Source: Amblyornis subalaris (Eukaryota > Chordata > Aves > Passeriformes > Ptilonorhynchidae). Taken from it: a DNA stretch of 64,000 nt. Location of the stretch: NCBI GenBank assembly GCA_018881555.1, contig JACAXG010000014.1:6313213-6377212 (forward strand). The letters run 5' to 3'. The notes below the pieces were generated by a model that saw only the letters and a list, made by a program, of their open reading frames with translations, did not search any database and had not been told where the DNA came from. A program made the translations under genes and the position numbers. Shown piece after piece: positions 28,201 to 40,945 of the stretch (positions are counted from its first letter, which is position 1; every line of letters starts with the position of its first letter).

Positions 28201-29089
28201 CTCCTCTCTGAGGTATGTAAATAATTTAGTCAACAGCAATGCATTATGCAATTTATTTTCAGCCAACAGCACAGCCCTCGTTAGGTGCAATTCATGGGAA
28301 GAAGCAGTTAATTATGGTAATTCATCTGCAGACCTAGGTGAGCAATTTCACTGTTATTCTGCTATCCTACTTAATATGCATGTGCTGTATAAGAGCAGTT
28401 AAATGGCAACTTTCAAGGCTGACATCCCAAACCCTGATTCCATAACAAGCTTTGAACCTGGGCTTAAGGCAGAGCTACAGTAAACAGGGCTTCTGGGAGG
28501 CGAAGGAGTCGATTTACACAAAACAACTTGCAAGCTNAGGGTTTTAAGGTAGTCTAGTGAATAGACCTCTACCAGATCCCAGAAATAATTCTATGCTATT
28601 GTATTGCACTATTTGTGGAATGGTATGTGATCATATAATTAGAGATCATATAGTACATTCACACAAAGAATACTTTAGGGCTTGCCGGGGAGGGGGGAGG
28701 GGAGCTCNTTTAAAAAAGAAAATTACATTATCTGGAAACTCGGAGCTAATCTCAACAACTCAGAAATGCTACCAGAGAGCTTTTTCTTCACAAACTTTAG
28801 GGAAAAAAAAAAAGTTTCAGCTCCGATTTCTGCCTGAGGAAGAAATAGCTCCAAACAAAACTAGCTGAGGTTTGAGTCACTGAGATGTGAAAAGCCTAAA
28901 TAAAGTAGTTAGGAAAATACACTGAACTATGTGCAAATACTAAAAAAAAAATAAATTTCTAAACTGTAACTCTATGATTGCAATGGCGGGGAGGCAAAGA
29001 TGGCATTTGGTTCAGAAGCAACATTGAGAGAAGCGCTCTGAACAGGTGTAGGAAAAATGCCATGGGTTTGGTGGCTTAATNTGAGGAGA

Positions 29090-29570
29090 GGAGAGAACCA
29101 AGGGCACTTCCCAGGGAGGCGCAGGAGGGTGGCAGCTTCCTGGAGAAACTCAACCCCTGTGTTCGGGGGATGGCTCCAGCCTCTTCTCCTGTTGACCCCG
29201 TCCAGAGGCCATCCCGACCGGGACACCTCCCTCGAGGCNACAACCTGACCCAGCCTGGGTACCCCAGCACACACCTCTCAGCAGCCTCGGGAGGAGAGCC
29301 CTTGATCCTGGGGCTCTTCACCTCACCTCCAGCCTCCTGCAGCCTGCACCCTTCACAGGCCGCTTGCTAAATGACCCGGCTTGCGTAATTTCGAGGAGCA
29401 CACAGCTACCGGAGGGCAGCCTCCTGCCAAATCCCTGCCCTCCCCCGGGAAGCGCATTAAATCCTGCAAAAGCCACGGAAGCTCCACGCGCTTTGGAGAA
29501 CAGGCGCCCGGCTCGGACAGGTCCGCGTGTGCAGGGCTGGTCTTCAGCCACAAACCGAGCCTGGAGACCT
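29090..29570. promoter_or_regulatory. Intragenic CpG-enriched patch, possible minor CpG island
   Basis: By eye this block holds about 25 CpGs, densest at 29190-29240, 29380-29405 and 29455-29560, against very few in the flanking kilobases. GC content is also raised. A rough hand estimate places observed/expected CpG near the usual island threshold. It sits about 13.7 kb downstream of the inferred minus-strand first exon, so it could be an alternative promoter or intronic regulatory island. No TATA box, initiator and donor combination is evident. Confidence 0.45.
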
Positions 29571-29700
29571 GAAAACCCCTCCTTGACGAAAAGATTAAAG
29601 TGGCAAAAACTTAAGGTAGTCTCTGCTTTAATGGCGGAAGGCACAGAATTTTAACACGAGCATCCTGAGTGGAGGCCTGAGTGGAGCACAGGTCCAAGGA

Positions 29701-29728
29701 GACACAGACAGTCAGACAGACAGACAGT
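29701..29728. repeat. (GACA)n microsatellite
   Basis: This is a short array of CAGA/GACA units with one GTCA interruption, just outside the CpG-enriched patch. Confidence 0.8.
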
Positions 29729-32059
29729 TTTAATTTAACCTTACACGCTCTGATACGGCCGCAGGACTAAAACATTAGCGGTCTCTAGTTTGTTTATGAC
29801 TGGCTACATATGCTGGAATGTGCTCTGCCAAAACTCATTGCTAAAACAAAAACCAGCGTTCAAACGGCACAAAACTTCATAAACCAAATAAACAACACAC
29901 TGCAAATATTTAAGACTTCCAAGCAAAGGCTACTTCCGTAAATTTCAACATTTAAACTGGCAACAAAATGTTTCAGACACTGAAAACAAATGACTGGCTA
30001 AAAACCACTACCCTATCATCCTCATCATTTCAAATGGTTCATTTTCTGTTCTCCTGAAACATGCAGGGCACTCAAATTATAACTTAGCAAATACACATAT
30101 TCCTTGCTATTTAAAACAAACAAAAAAAAAATTGGAAACGTTAAATTCAAATCTTTATGCTTAACCCAGGACTAGAAAACTGTCAGCACTGAAAATTAGT
30201 TTCACAGAGCCTTAATGCATCTGAAAATTGCTTATTTGCTACACATGACAAGCAAATTCTGAAATAAAGAGAAACCCTTTCCCCCAACATGCACACTAAT
30301 ATTTTTCTTTCCTGAAGGTTGGATTATTTCCAGAGAACCTGAATTGACTTCAATGGAGCAATAATATATTTCTTCGGAAGAACATGTAAACTGCCTCAGA
30401 TCACAAGAAAATGGTTCAACTACGAAAGGCTTCACTCAGCTCTTCTAAATATACCCAAGAATCACACTTAAAAGTGATATTTTTTTAAACAATTAGGGCT
30501 TGACTACAGCAACAGCTATATCAGCTGATATATAGATATATATTACACTAAACAGGAATGAGACACTTTCTATCTGGAGTCATTCCAAAAAAAATGTGAA
30601 CATACTGTGAATTCCCACTTTTAACTTCAAGCCATACTGCCAGCATGTGTAAATACATTTTTGCAAAGTTTAAGGTATTTATTAAAGTGCTAGCAGGACT
30701 TTCTTTACAAATTAACCAGAGGATACTTCCCAGGGTAGAGTATGGTAAAAAATAAGAAAAGTCACCATACAGAAGTACAACCTATAATAGCAAAACCCAA
30801 ATGTATACAACTTTAAGTACTAATCCCAAACAGAAGAGATTCCCCAGTATTAAAACACTCTCTAAAATTTCATTTTTTCAGCAGATGAAAAATATCAAAA
30901 CAACATGTGAAAACAAGATAATTTAACAGAGAACATGTGCTCATCAGTGTCACAAGCACGACTGTGACAGCCAGGATCAAGATGTGCTTTAGGAGACACC
31001 TCTACTGACAGGGAAAACACTCACCAGAAATAAAAGCCCTCAGACAAGGAAAACACCACTGGCTCCCAGTAAAGGGCATAAAAAAAAGATTTCCACAGAA
31101 GCTTGTAAATTAGTTTACAGTTAAACCTATAAACAAGAATCTTTTAGGAAGTTATAAAGGAAGACTTGCCCAGATGAAACCGTAAGCATGTGACAAAGAT
31201 CATGTCACCATTTATGTCTGTTTTATATGTGGATGAACCCAGTCAGTACAAGCCTGTACGTATAGACTGGCTGAGCTATCAGCCAGCCCACTGCAGCCTG
31301 AGAAGATCCTGTCTGATAGCAAAGCTGAGATAAGAAGTTCGTGGCCCACCCTCACCTAACTTAGCCACGTTCACTCCCGTGGTTAAGCCACAAGCCTCCC
31401 TGTACCAACGCAGGTGTTTGTGGAGTCAGGCTGTAAACTGCTGCAGCAAAACTACCCGGATTTGAATCCCCTCCCTCCACCAAAACAGCTGCTGGTTTTA
31501 ACACATCCTTCCAGAAATTAGGTTTTTAGGACCAATAAACCTCTATCAGCATGGCAGAGGACACAACATACCATGGTAGAAGACAAAAACTTTTTTGTGC
31601 CTCTGCTGCACCAAGAACAGGGTCAGCTTAAGGGTCCAACCACTCTCCTTCCCACCTCCACAGGTGGGACAAGTGGCTGCTTGTGTAGCTGTCCTCCAAA
31701 ACCCATTCCTGAAGTGGCTGCACCAAGAAAGTTCAGCCTTTCCTCACTCCCAAAAGGCTGCCAGGGTCCAGAAAAAATGCGGCTTCTTAAAACTTCATGT
31801 AAGGTTCCATTTCCACATTACTAAGGACACAAACACACCTGAATTTATGAACCAAGTAGCTTGATTTCAACAGGTTCTGGCACTATTAGAAAATATTTCC
31901 AAAGTGAAGGGCCATGTTTTGTCCAATAGAAAAGAAAANTAAAAGACATGCACAAAACCTATGGACACAAATGGAGTATTTGCTTAAACTGAAAACTCCA
32001 AGTAAGCAGAGGCTGAAAAATTAAACAAAAGCCACTTTACNCTGCTACACAGCCTTTCA

Positions 32060-32218
32060 CCAGAAGATCTCAGGGCACTGAACTGGTCTGAAAAAGCTCC
32101 TGTTAAGTATTAAATCACTGGTGCATGGGTAAATTTGTTAATCCATTTGCTAAGGTCACACAGTGGCAGAAATAACAGATAATCCTGACACCAGCTTTCT
32201 GTCCTAATCATTATGTGG
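32060..32218 (+). mobile_element. Ancient MIR-like SINE remnant
   Basis: The element starts with a diverged form of the 'gatctcaaagcac' core (near 32075-32100). It continues to CTAAGGTCACACAGTGGCAG at 32151-32170, the hallmark 3' half of MIR-type elements. It ends with a decayed version of the 'cagatctcctgactcccagtc...' tail up to about 32218. It is strongly diverged and has no target-site duplications that I can define. The exact subfamily needs a repeat library. Confidence 0.65.
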
Positions 32219-35200
32219 ACAGAAAATCTTCAGTGATGTAAACGAAAAATAAAGTAAACACAGTTATCTGTTACATACACATATATTAGGTCAACTCAGA
32301 AAAGCAAAATTGTGGGTGTGGGGAGCGGAAATGTGTCTCTGGGGATCCACCATAGAGCTACAAGACAGGCCTATGGAAATGCAGAGAGAGAAAATTCATA
32401 ACCAGAAAGTAATTCCATAATTCCCTCCGTCAAGCAGTTCCTGTGAAGGGACTGTGTAAACAAACTGCAGTCATGCTCAAAAAAAAAAGTCTGAAAGCCT
32501 TGAGCAGTAACCCACAGAATATATTCCAGTGCTGTATTACACCCACATTAGAACGCCAAGAGTTTGCCATTCATTCTGTATCAAAATTAATGCAGTATTT
32601 TACAGATTGCCTGCAAGCCACCCAAACTGGGGAGGTTTTCTAATACCAGAGAGCAGATGGACACACAGCTGACACTGTCGACACGCAGTTAAGATTGCTA
32701 CGAGAATTTCTACCAACCGGAAAGTTTCTACCACCTTTTGTGCCACTACATATGAAAGCATCTTGGTAATACCTACTATGGAGCTCTGACAAATGAAGAT
32801 CATTTTGGTGAACATTCTTGTATAGATATAAAACACACTGCAAGCACCAGTCTCCAAAGAGGAAAAAGCAAGCTGTCAAAAAAAAACCCAAAAAACAAAA
32901 CATCAACAAAAAAACCAACCCAACAACAAAAACCCCCACTTATTCTACAAATTAAAAACACTGGACCAGACAATGAGCTACACTGGCATTATTAAGATGT
33001 ACTAAAAACAACAACATCGTGACAATCACTGTAGGCAGGGAAGACTCATCTTTCTGCTCTTCCTTAAGCAAAACTCACAGCAATTTCAATGGAATTCTCC
33101 CCCAGATATGGCTGGATGACTACATCCACAGCCTCCACGTGCCAAGTCTGCTCCTGCAGCCAGTCTCTATTGCATCCATCTTAGTTACACTACACATGTC
33201 CCGATTACAGGGATTTATAAACAGCATGAGCAATTTAGAGGTGATCCACAAAACTTCAGTAGACATGAGGTTCGCTATTACCGTCTCAAGCGGCAACAGC
33301 TTCGTGGAAAGGACTTACACCTGGAAGACTTTCAAGCAAAAATCTTTTACTGACTTTCTCAAAAGCACATCTTGCATTCTCTCTGTCCCAAGCACATCCA
33401 CTTCAGAGCCAGAACACAAGCCTGCTATCCATAGGTTTTCCTGGGCGACGAGGTAGGAGAGAGTTTATGATCCATTAAGTCACTGGCGTTTATTTTCTCA
33501 GGTTCTGGCCAACACGACACCAAATAAAAATGGTGCTTAGGTATCATGCAAGGGAGCGTTCCATCTATTATGCAGTCTCTAGACGTGAAGTCTTTTAAAG
33601 ACAAATCTTTCACCTCCAAAGTCGCAATTCCACACACCCCTGGTGCCGGGCGGGACAAAGGCGCCTGTGCGCACGTCCCAGCTCGCAGCCTCAAAGCCCT
33701 GTTTGTTCACCCAGAACAATGGGGCATGTGACTTGTCAACACTACCCACAATAAAAACAATAAGATAAGGCTGCCACTGATTTCACGATGACTGACTCTG
33801 TTTTCGCTAATTTTAAGTCACAGTGTCAATAAAAATTTGGTGCACAAAATCCCTTATTTTAGAAAGCCCTAAGCCGACCCCACCTTGCGCNGAGAGGTTT
33901 TCCCTCAAACCTCCTCAGCTTTTCGTGTTTATACTAAACACTCACACGGACTCCTCCAAAGCCTCCCTCTGACTTCGTCAAGACTTGGATCAATGCTTTG
34001 AGCCTAAAGCCAAGATTATTTTTATCAAATAAAGGCACTGCCAAAATTTGTCCTCCGCATTTCCTGCCCTGTGTGTCCATCCCNGTCACTCATGTGCCTG
34101 CAGGCAGGCCCCTCGTTCACCTCTGCTCGCTGCCAGTGGCACAGACAGGAAAATGAGGCTTCCCCAGCAGCCCAGCAGGTTTTGCTCCACCACTGACTCA
34201 GCCTGGACCATCCAAACCCATCCAANCCCTCCGGTTCAAGAGGGCTACCTAGGACCAAGTCCTACAGATAAACTTAACTAACATTAGGAGAAAGGNGAAG
34301 AAAGCCCAGAGAACAGAAACAAAAAGACACCAATTTAAATTAAAGGACTGACAAGAGAACAGATGGGGAGAACGCAAAAGAAAAGTCCAAAATTACAAAA
34401 AAGGAGAGAGAAAACCCAGGAAAAAAANCAGGCAGGGAATGATTAGAAAAATCAAATAAAGCCTTAGGAAAGGGTAAGAATAAAAGGATACAAACTGTCA
34501 GGATGGACACAAAACACTCCAGTACACTGCATTAATTTGCCACATTCCCACGACAACGCGGACAAGGAAGCAGAGCCAAGAGGAGGAGAGGGCACAGCCA
34601 CCCTGACCCTTGAAAAGGGTTAATTTTAGAAAGAAAAAAGCAGCACAATCTTGCACCACTTGTCTTTTTATCACACAGGGGGAGGCTTGGGGGTTATTTT
34701 AATTACACAGAACAGCAGTAGGTCCAACAGCACCAGATTAACAAATAAAAGTAGGCAGCAACAGGCACAGGGAAGCACATTGCAGTTCCAAACTTTCACC
34801 ATTTACAGGAACATTAACACAAATGAAAATCTGACTAACCTGATCTCTGAATGTGTTTTTTAAAACCAGCGCATTTTTTTTTTCTTTTCACCTTGAAAAA
34901 GCTCCGTTCCGCAGGCAGGTATTTACAGGCCGCAGCTGGGAAAGCGGGAGGCACATTAAGCACGCAAATGAAATTTCACATTCTAACCCCATCAGTGGAG
35001 CTTTCTGGAGCTCTGCAGCAGTGTCCAACACACACAAGCATTGCTGCTGGCACAACAGAGAATCTCTGCCTACGTAAGGGACGCTCTCTTAGCCGGAGTC
35101 TGACACTGCATTTCACATGCCCTCCGAGCCTCGCGTATGAAGTCATCCATAGCGTCAAGGAGAGAGTCAAAACACACCGAGAGTGTTTTCCCTGGCTACC

Positions 35201-37536
35201 TCTGAAAGTTTCCATCCCTTTATCTTTCCTGGATTTTTTTTAAATTGTTCCTAGTGCTTCTGTCGAACACAGGATCTCTGAAAGCCCAGTTTCGTGCCCC
35301 AGTACGTACAAGCAGTGAGTATCTCTCTAAGAGGAGACTCGGGAATAATGAGTTTGGTGCTTTCACAACCAGCCCATAGAAGCACACAGTGAGAGGATTC
35401 ATTTTTTAAGACAAAAGCAATGCCCATCGATTTTACTCAAAAATAAAACACCTGGAAGGGCTGTGGTGCCCAGGCACCTCAACAGGATGACCCAATCGCC
35501 AAGGGGGCTTTTTGTTTTGTTTTAATAGAACAGACTCTTAGAACTTAATTCCTAATGCATTTAACATGTATTACACCTTCTGTAAGAAAGAATCTTACAA
35601 ATGGCCTTGATGAACTAGGAGTAACTAATCCATATCAAAATAACCTTGCACATGTAGACAGGAGGACCAACTAACATGGACTTTGCCAACAGTAAGATAA
35701 ACACATTGGTACTTCTAACGTAATCAAAGGCCATTCACAATCTGCCCTGGAAGACATTCACAGAAATACAAAGCGTTTTTCTTACAACTCAAACAATTGT
35801 GACAAATATTTACTATAATGGCAAAAGCTGCTAAAAATGAAAAAAAAAAAAAAGTTGGTTTCTACTAATCAGCTACATTTAGATATCCGTTCCTGCTATG
35901 AGATCAAGCTCACCAAAACTGCTTAGTAGCCTGTTTCACTGTATTTTTGTTCAAGTTTTATCACAATGCAGAATATTGAAATTTCATATTTGTGACTTTT
36001 TTTATCTTCCACAGTGCTGGATACTTACAGTCTAAACAAGACACCAGATTGCGAAATTTAGTTGTGCATTTCAAATAAAGTGGAAAATCAGGTACCATGT
36101 CTGCATCAGCAAAACATTCATGTAGTTCAGCAAGAACAGACCCCAGTTCTCTAAACCCCAGATTTGTTGCACTAGCAGTGGGAAACAGCTAATTCATTGC
36201 TACACAAGATGTTTCTAGCACAATTTATTTGATGTCAGCATGAATAGATGGTTTGACAACACTGTCCCTCATTTTCCTCCATCCACGCTAACTTTGCTTT
36301 AAAAGTACATTAAAATGTGTTAAATCTGAACAAATGTAACCCCAAGGTAAATACACGACAGACTCACAAACATCATCATGTCAAAAATCCGTATTTTTAC
36401 AAAGCACTTCCTAATTAAAATTTATCTCCAAGAGCCTGTATTTAGGAACNCCTGTTTGTGTTAATATCCAAGCAGAAATTTCTGCTCTAGAGAAGAATGT
36501 GGACATCCATACAAAAATTAGTGGTGATTCATTGTTTAACAGTTGTCTTCCCTTTACAGCACACCGCAGACTGAAGGACACGTTGCCAAACTGAGAGCAC
36601 CAATACTTCCTTTAACCTAATATAGGACAAATAAATACACTTCAACAGCTTCTAAATCTTGCACGTCCTACTTTTTTGACCCAGATCTCTTGTTATTTCC
36701 CCCATAGGTCTATGCAATATCAAAACTATTTTTTCCCCACAAATTTAGACATAACCTAAAAGAGGAAAAGTTCTCATGCTTACTGTGAGCTGCAGAGACC
36801 AGGAAGCAGGGGGGGAGGGTCAGACTCACTCATCTCTGTTAAGATCAATCACTATTTTAAGGTAAGATCCTCTCACAACTGCTGAAATTAATGGCAAGTA
36901 CGCTCACTTGTCCAAGAGGACTGTAAGTTAGACCAATATCAATAATAAATGAAAAATAACTAAATCTTTTTGATACTATTTTTACAAAGCAAAAACGTAT
37001 TTTCAGAAGTCATGCTGACACTCAAGCATGAATCAGTTTGTCCAAAAACCATTAAAGAGCTATGAAACTTGTTATTCCTCTCCTTGGCCAGCCTGGGCAA
37101 CTTATTCCAGGAAATCAAACTGTCTCCTCTTTGCCTGGTACTTTTAGGGAACCATCAGGGGACTGAAATCCACCTTGCATATGCCCACCATCCACTGAAT
37201 TCCCCACCCCATTTGCTGGCAATANGTCACCCATGCGAAGAGCCTGAACTTTTAACATTGTTAATGTCAAATGGATGCAACTTTTAGGACGGGTTCTATT
37301 TAGGGCTCTAGACCTTGACAATTTCTGTGGTTTTGGCACTGGGCGCAGTATTTAGCACTACATTTTCACAAACAGTAAATATTTGACCCTTAACTCCTAA
37401 CCTTGGGAAAATGCTCCAGGAATAGGCTGCACAGAGATCTCCTCTGCAGCTCTCTGGTCGCCACCAACAGGCACGTAGCTGTGTGCAGAGCAGGAAAGTT
37501 TTCACAGCCCCAATTCATAAAAATCTACCATCAGCC

Positions 37537-37544
37537 TGACGTCA
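37537..37544. promoter_or_regulatory. Consensus CRE palindrome TGACGTCA
   Basis: This is a second exact CREB/ATF site, set in a locally CpG-richer stretch (about 37530-37720 with ten or more CpGs). It lies about 5.7 kb downstream of the inferred first exon. The motif is seen; function is inferred. Confidence 0.4.
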
Positions 37545-40500
37545 GCGGGGNGAGACGGAGCTCTGCGTGCAGCCGGAGAAGCGACTGAATCATCCCCCAA
37601 ACCCACAATGGGTTAAAAGGAGCACCAGCATTTCTGCAGGGACAGCTGCTCGCCCGCCCTGCCAGGCTGGCGGAACTACTGCCCCACCGAAGGCGATGGG
37701 AAGGTCTATTACTCACACCCCACCAGCTAAAACTTCCAGTAATGCTCCTCCAGCGATCCAAAAGGACAGTCAGCGTGTCTGCATATGGCACACAGGGTAG
37801 AGAGTGTGTCTGTAACACACTGACATTGAACAGAGACTGAACTGAGCCTCAGATCATAAAACAAAAAAANCCCCACGCAACTGTTTCCTCTGGATGATTC
37901 TGATTTTTTACTGCTAGACGTTACTAGCAAGCAAGATTGCTCCTCTGCAACATGGAGANTCCAGAATTACAACAATAAACACAAGTCAGAGTACACAACA
38001 TAGCCTTTTACTAATACTGCTCTCAGGAACAGACACTACACCCTCACGGGAGTTTGCAAGAGCCGGCAAGCCACACACAAGAGTTGATTTTTAGAAATGC
38101 TAAGCACACACAGAGAGACTGCCAACTTCACATGCAACTGCGGGGACTCAGCATCTTTGAAAATATGACTATTAATATCTTACTTTACAGATGCAGATGC
38201 CAGTTTATACTCTTCTTAAGAGGAGTCATGCTCGCACCAAGCAGAATACAGCACAAACCCAGGGGCCTGATCCCCTCCTGGAGACAAGCAGGACACGCAG
38301 AGCACCACGAAGGGCCACGGGCAAGCACTGAGCCACACGGCCAGGTTGACACCCAATCTGTCTGCATTACTCATCCTGAAAAAATGACCTGTTAGGCTGA
38401 TAGCATACCTAGGGATGTTGCTTCTGGCATTCCAGCTAACAGATTCCAAAGGACCTCAGTATCTCCACGTAGCACTGAGTTAGGCCACGNGCACTTACAT
38501 TCAAAGGCCTAAAGGAGACTTTCAAAGATGTGGCGTACGTTGGCAAAGACAATTCCGTAACGCTCCCCCTCATCACTTCAGAGCTGCTTTCAGTAGGTTT
38601 TTCAGAAAGCTACACCAATTCACCAAACCTTTTGATTACTATTTCTACAGATAACAAAATATGCTCAAAAGTCTTCTCTGCAATCAGTCCATCCAAGAAA
38701 GCAGGCGAGAAGGGGTGAACTGCAACACCAGCAACTTCACTCCTTGGCTAGCCAAGCCAGCAAACTCCTACACACCCCACCAGCATGTGCATTTTCCCCT
38801 GCAGTTACACAGCCTCCAGCTTGGAATGACCACTTATTTCTTACCAAGGAAACAAAACTTTTAAGGCTTCTTATCAATACAAAAAGGTAAGTCTAAAGGA
38901 TGTCACAGAAAGCAACATGATATAGTATTAAAGATCAAGGTTTCAGAGCGCAAGCTGAGTTACAGTTCTGTAGATCCTTCAGAACCAAAGGAACATTTAA
39001 CTTGAGCTCAAATGAGGCCACTAAGACTCCAGGGCATTTTGTGTAAACAAGTTCAGCCTTGTTTTCATTACAGAAGGAAGACAAGGGCCTTCTCAGCTTG
39101 GATTAGATACCACAAGACAGAACCCCAAGGAGAAGTTCTCCACNGTTTCCATACAAACTGGCAGAGTGATTTCCACCAGACTTCCAAACCTTTTCACTCA
39201 AGCAGTCAACTTTCCCAAAGTGACAGCTATGCTGCCTCATCTTCACTGCTTCTTACCTCCAGTTAGCTAATTCAATTTCGCAAAATTAAAAGAAAGCCAA
39301 TATATTCCCCTACAATTTCCTATCAAAAGATATTCCTTATTCCTCATTTCATTGTNACACTTTATCTCGGAGGAAACCAATTATGAGATGAATAAAGCAG
39401 TCTCCATCTACTCTGCTCGGGATCAGGGGATGAACCTTTTCCTAGTAAAATCACTCTTGTCATTAAGCGACTTTATAGAAATTAAGACCATCTAACTTCA
39501 TACTTCAGCACTTCGAAAACCATGTGTATTTGGGACNGGGGTAGCTAAATCAATAGCAGGAACATAGAAATGATTTCTTCATCACCTGTTAATTTGAAGC
39601 TACTACATTAATGCTGCAATGCAACTCAAAAACAGAGAAGAGCTGTCAATCATAGCTCCTAATGAGAACCTACTGACACTTCTTCACCTAACACAAACAC
39701 TTAAATTTGTATTTAAAAATGAGCATGCAATAAGTATATTCTCAGAGCAGTTACTTTTTGTAGGAGCCAAACAAGCATAATTACAGAGTGTGCACACACA
39801 CACTTTCACTTCTCTCCCAACCTGCAGCTACTTGCTTCAGCTGATGTTTAGGGCATTAAATACAGTCCTTATTGCACCCTAAACTCTGTGTGCACGCATG
39901 TGCAAACACACACACTGTGAGGACAGTCAGCACAGGGAACGGTGTCACACCACTCAATAGAAACAATGTGAATTAGAGTATGAATGAGTCACACACACTT
40001 GGGTACGACACATTACAGTATCACAATATTGCCGTATCGACACAACACCGACCTGCAGCACACCCTGTCCTTGCCCTCCTCTCCAGAGCAAAGACCAGAC
40101 CACTTCACCACCACCCTATCCCGGTTTGGAAGGGGAAGAGCGGGCGGGAGGTTTGTGTCTGTGTCTCCTCCGCCTGCCAGCAGTGTCCTCGCCAGCAAGG
40201 TGTCAGAATTCACACGGGCACCACCATCCTCTGCGCTGTGGGACCACGGGGNACAGAAGAGACAGGCAAAGCAAGCAAGAACTGGAGGGTGGCTCTTGCT
40301 TGGGACTCCCAATGAACAGAGGAATTAGTGATGAAAAGGTGTCACACCTGCCACTACCTCAGCCTTCCCCAAAACACTTAATAGCGCTGTGATACCAAAA
40401 CAGCATCAGTGTAACGAGAGATTCACATCCTATTGCCCACTACTAATACAAAACACACCCAACTTCCCGGAGCAACTTCACAGACAGCTGCAGAGCTTAT

Positions 40501-40884
40501 TCAGCCGAATCAGAGCGCTGATGTTCACAAAGTTGTGTGTTTTACAGGACTTCCTGACTTCTGCACNATTACATCCTTGTAGGATGTGGGTCTTTACTGC
40601 CACTACAAAACTTATAACAGCAAACACATTCTGACTCAAATGTGAAGTCCATGTTCAATTAAATTCCAGACCTAAATCAAGTTAGGTAAAATAACTCAGT
40701 TTGCTTTACATTATTCAGATCTGTTCTTCCTAACTTAAAACTATTATCTGAAAACAACATTATCAGCAATTTTGACCATTTCCCCTAATCCATCCAGAGC
40801 CTCTTTATGCTTAGGGCTGTAGCACTTTTTAGCATCAAACTCTTTCATGATGGGAAAATGACTATGAAATATTGCTGTTGGGTA

Positions 40885-40945
40885 CTTAGCGCTTATACCC
40901 TGCCTTACAACTTCAAAGCATTACACAAACATCAATAATTACCAT
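40885..40945 (+). mobile_element. Possible ancient MIR-like core remnant
   Basis: The segment near 40905-40940 (CTTCAAAGCATTACACAAAC) resembles the conserved 'ttcaaagcactttacaaacattaatta' core of MIR-type and related amniote repeats, preceded by a 'gcgctta' word. It is short and diverged, so the assignment is tentative. Confidence 0.35.

Larger units (their letters stand above)
14056..29085. other. AT-rich noncoding sequence, probable intron
   Basis: No gene can be supported. The stretch contains a local duplicated segment (15493-15592 and 16577-16672), a GC-rich patch (18020-18610), an AAAC repeat (24276-24306), a CRE-like palindrome (25243-25250) and a G-rich tract at about 27898-27920. 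Around 28215-28460 there is an AT-rich block dense in TAATTA, ATTA and TGCAT words with little low-complexity sequence, which is a candidate conserved noncoding element. Open frames, such as the 125-codon plus-strand frame at 16166-16543, show no recognisable domain. Confidence 0.6.

Noticed and set aside
30517..30532. Perfect 16-bp palindrome TATATCAGCTGATATA
   Set aside because: About one palindrome of this length is expected by chance in 64 kb, and the sequence is AT-rich. The central CAGCTG E-box is too common to carry weight.
33019..33694. 145-codon plus-strand and 89-codon minus-strand frames
   Set aside because: Their lengths are within chance for this amount of sequence, and the residues form no known domain. 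A CpG-containing stretch at 33580-33690 accounts for part of the openness.
37080..37115. CR1-like phrase resembling 'gccagcctgggcaacctgttccagg'
   Set aside because: Only about 30 bases match and the surrounding sequence does not follow CR1, so a separate CR1 call is not justified.
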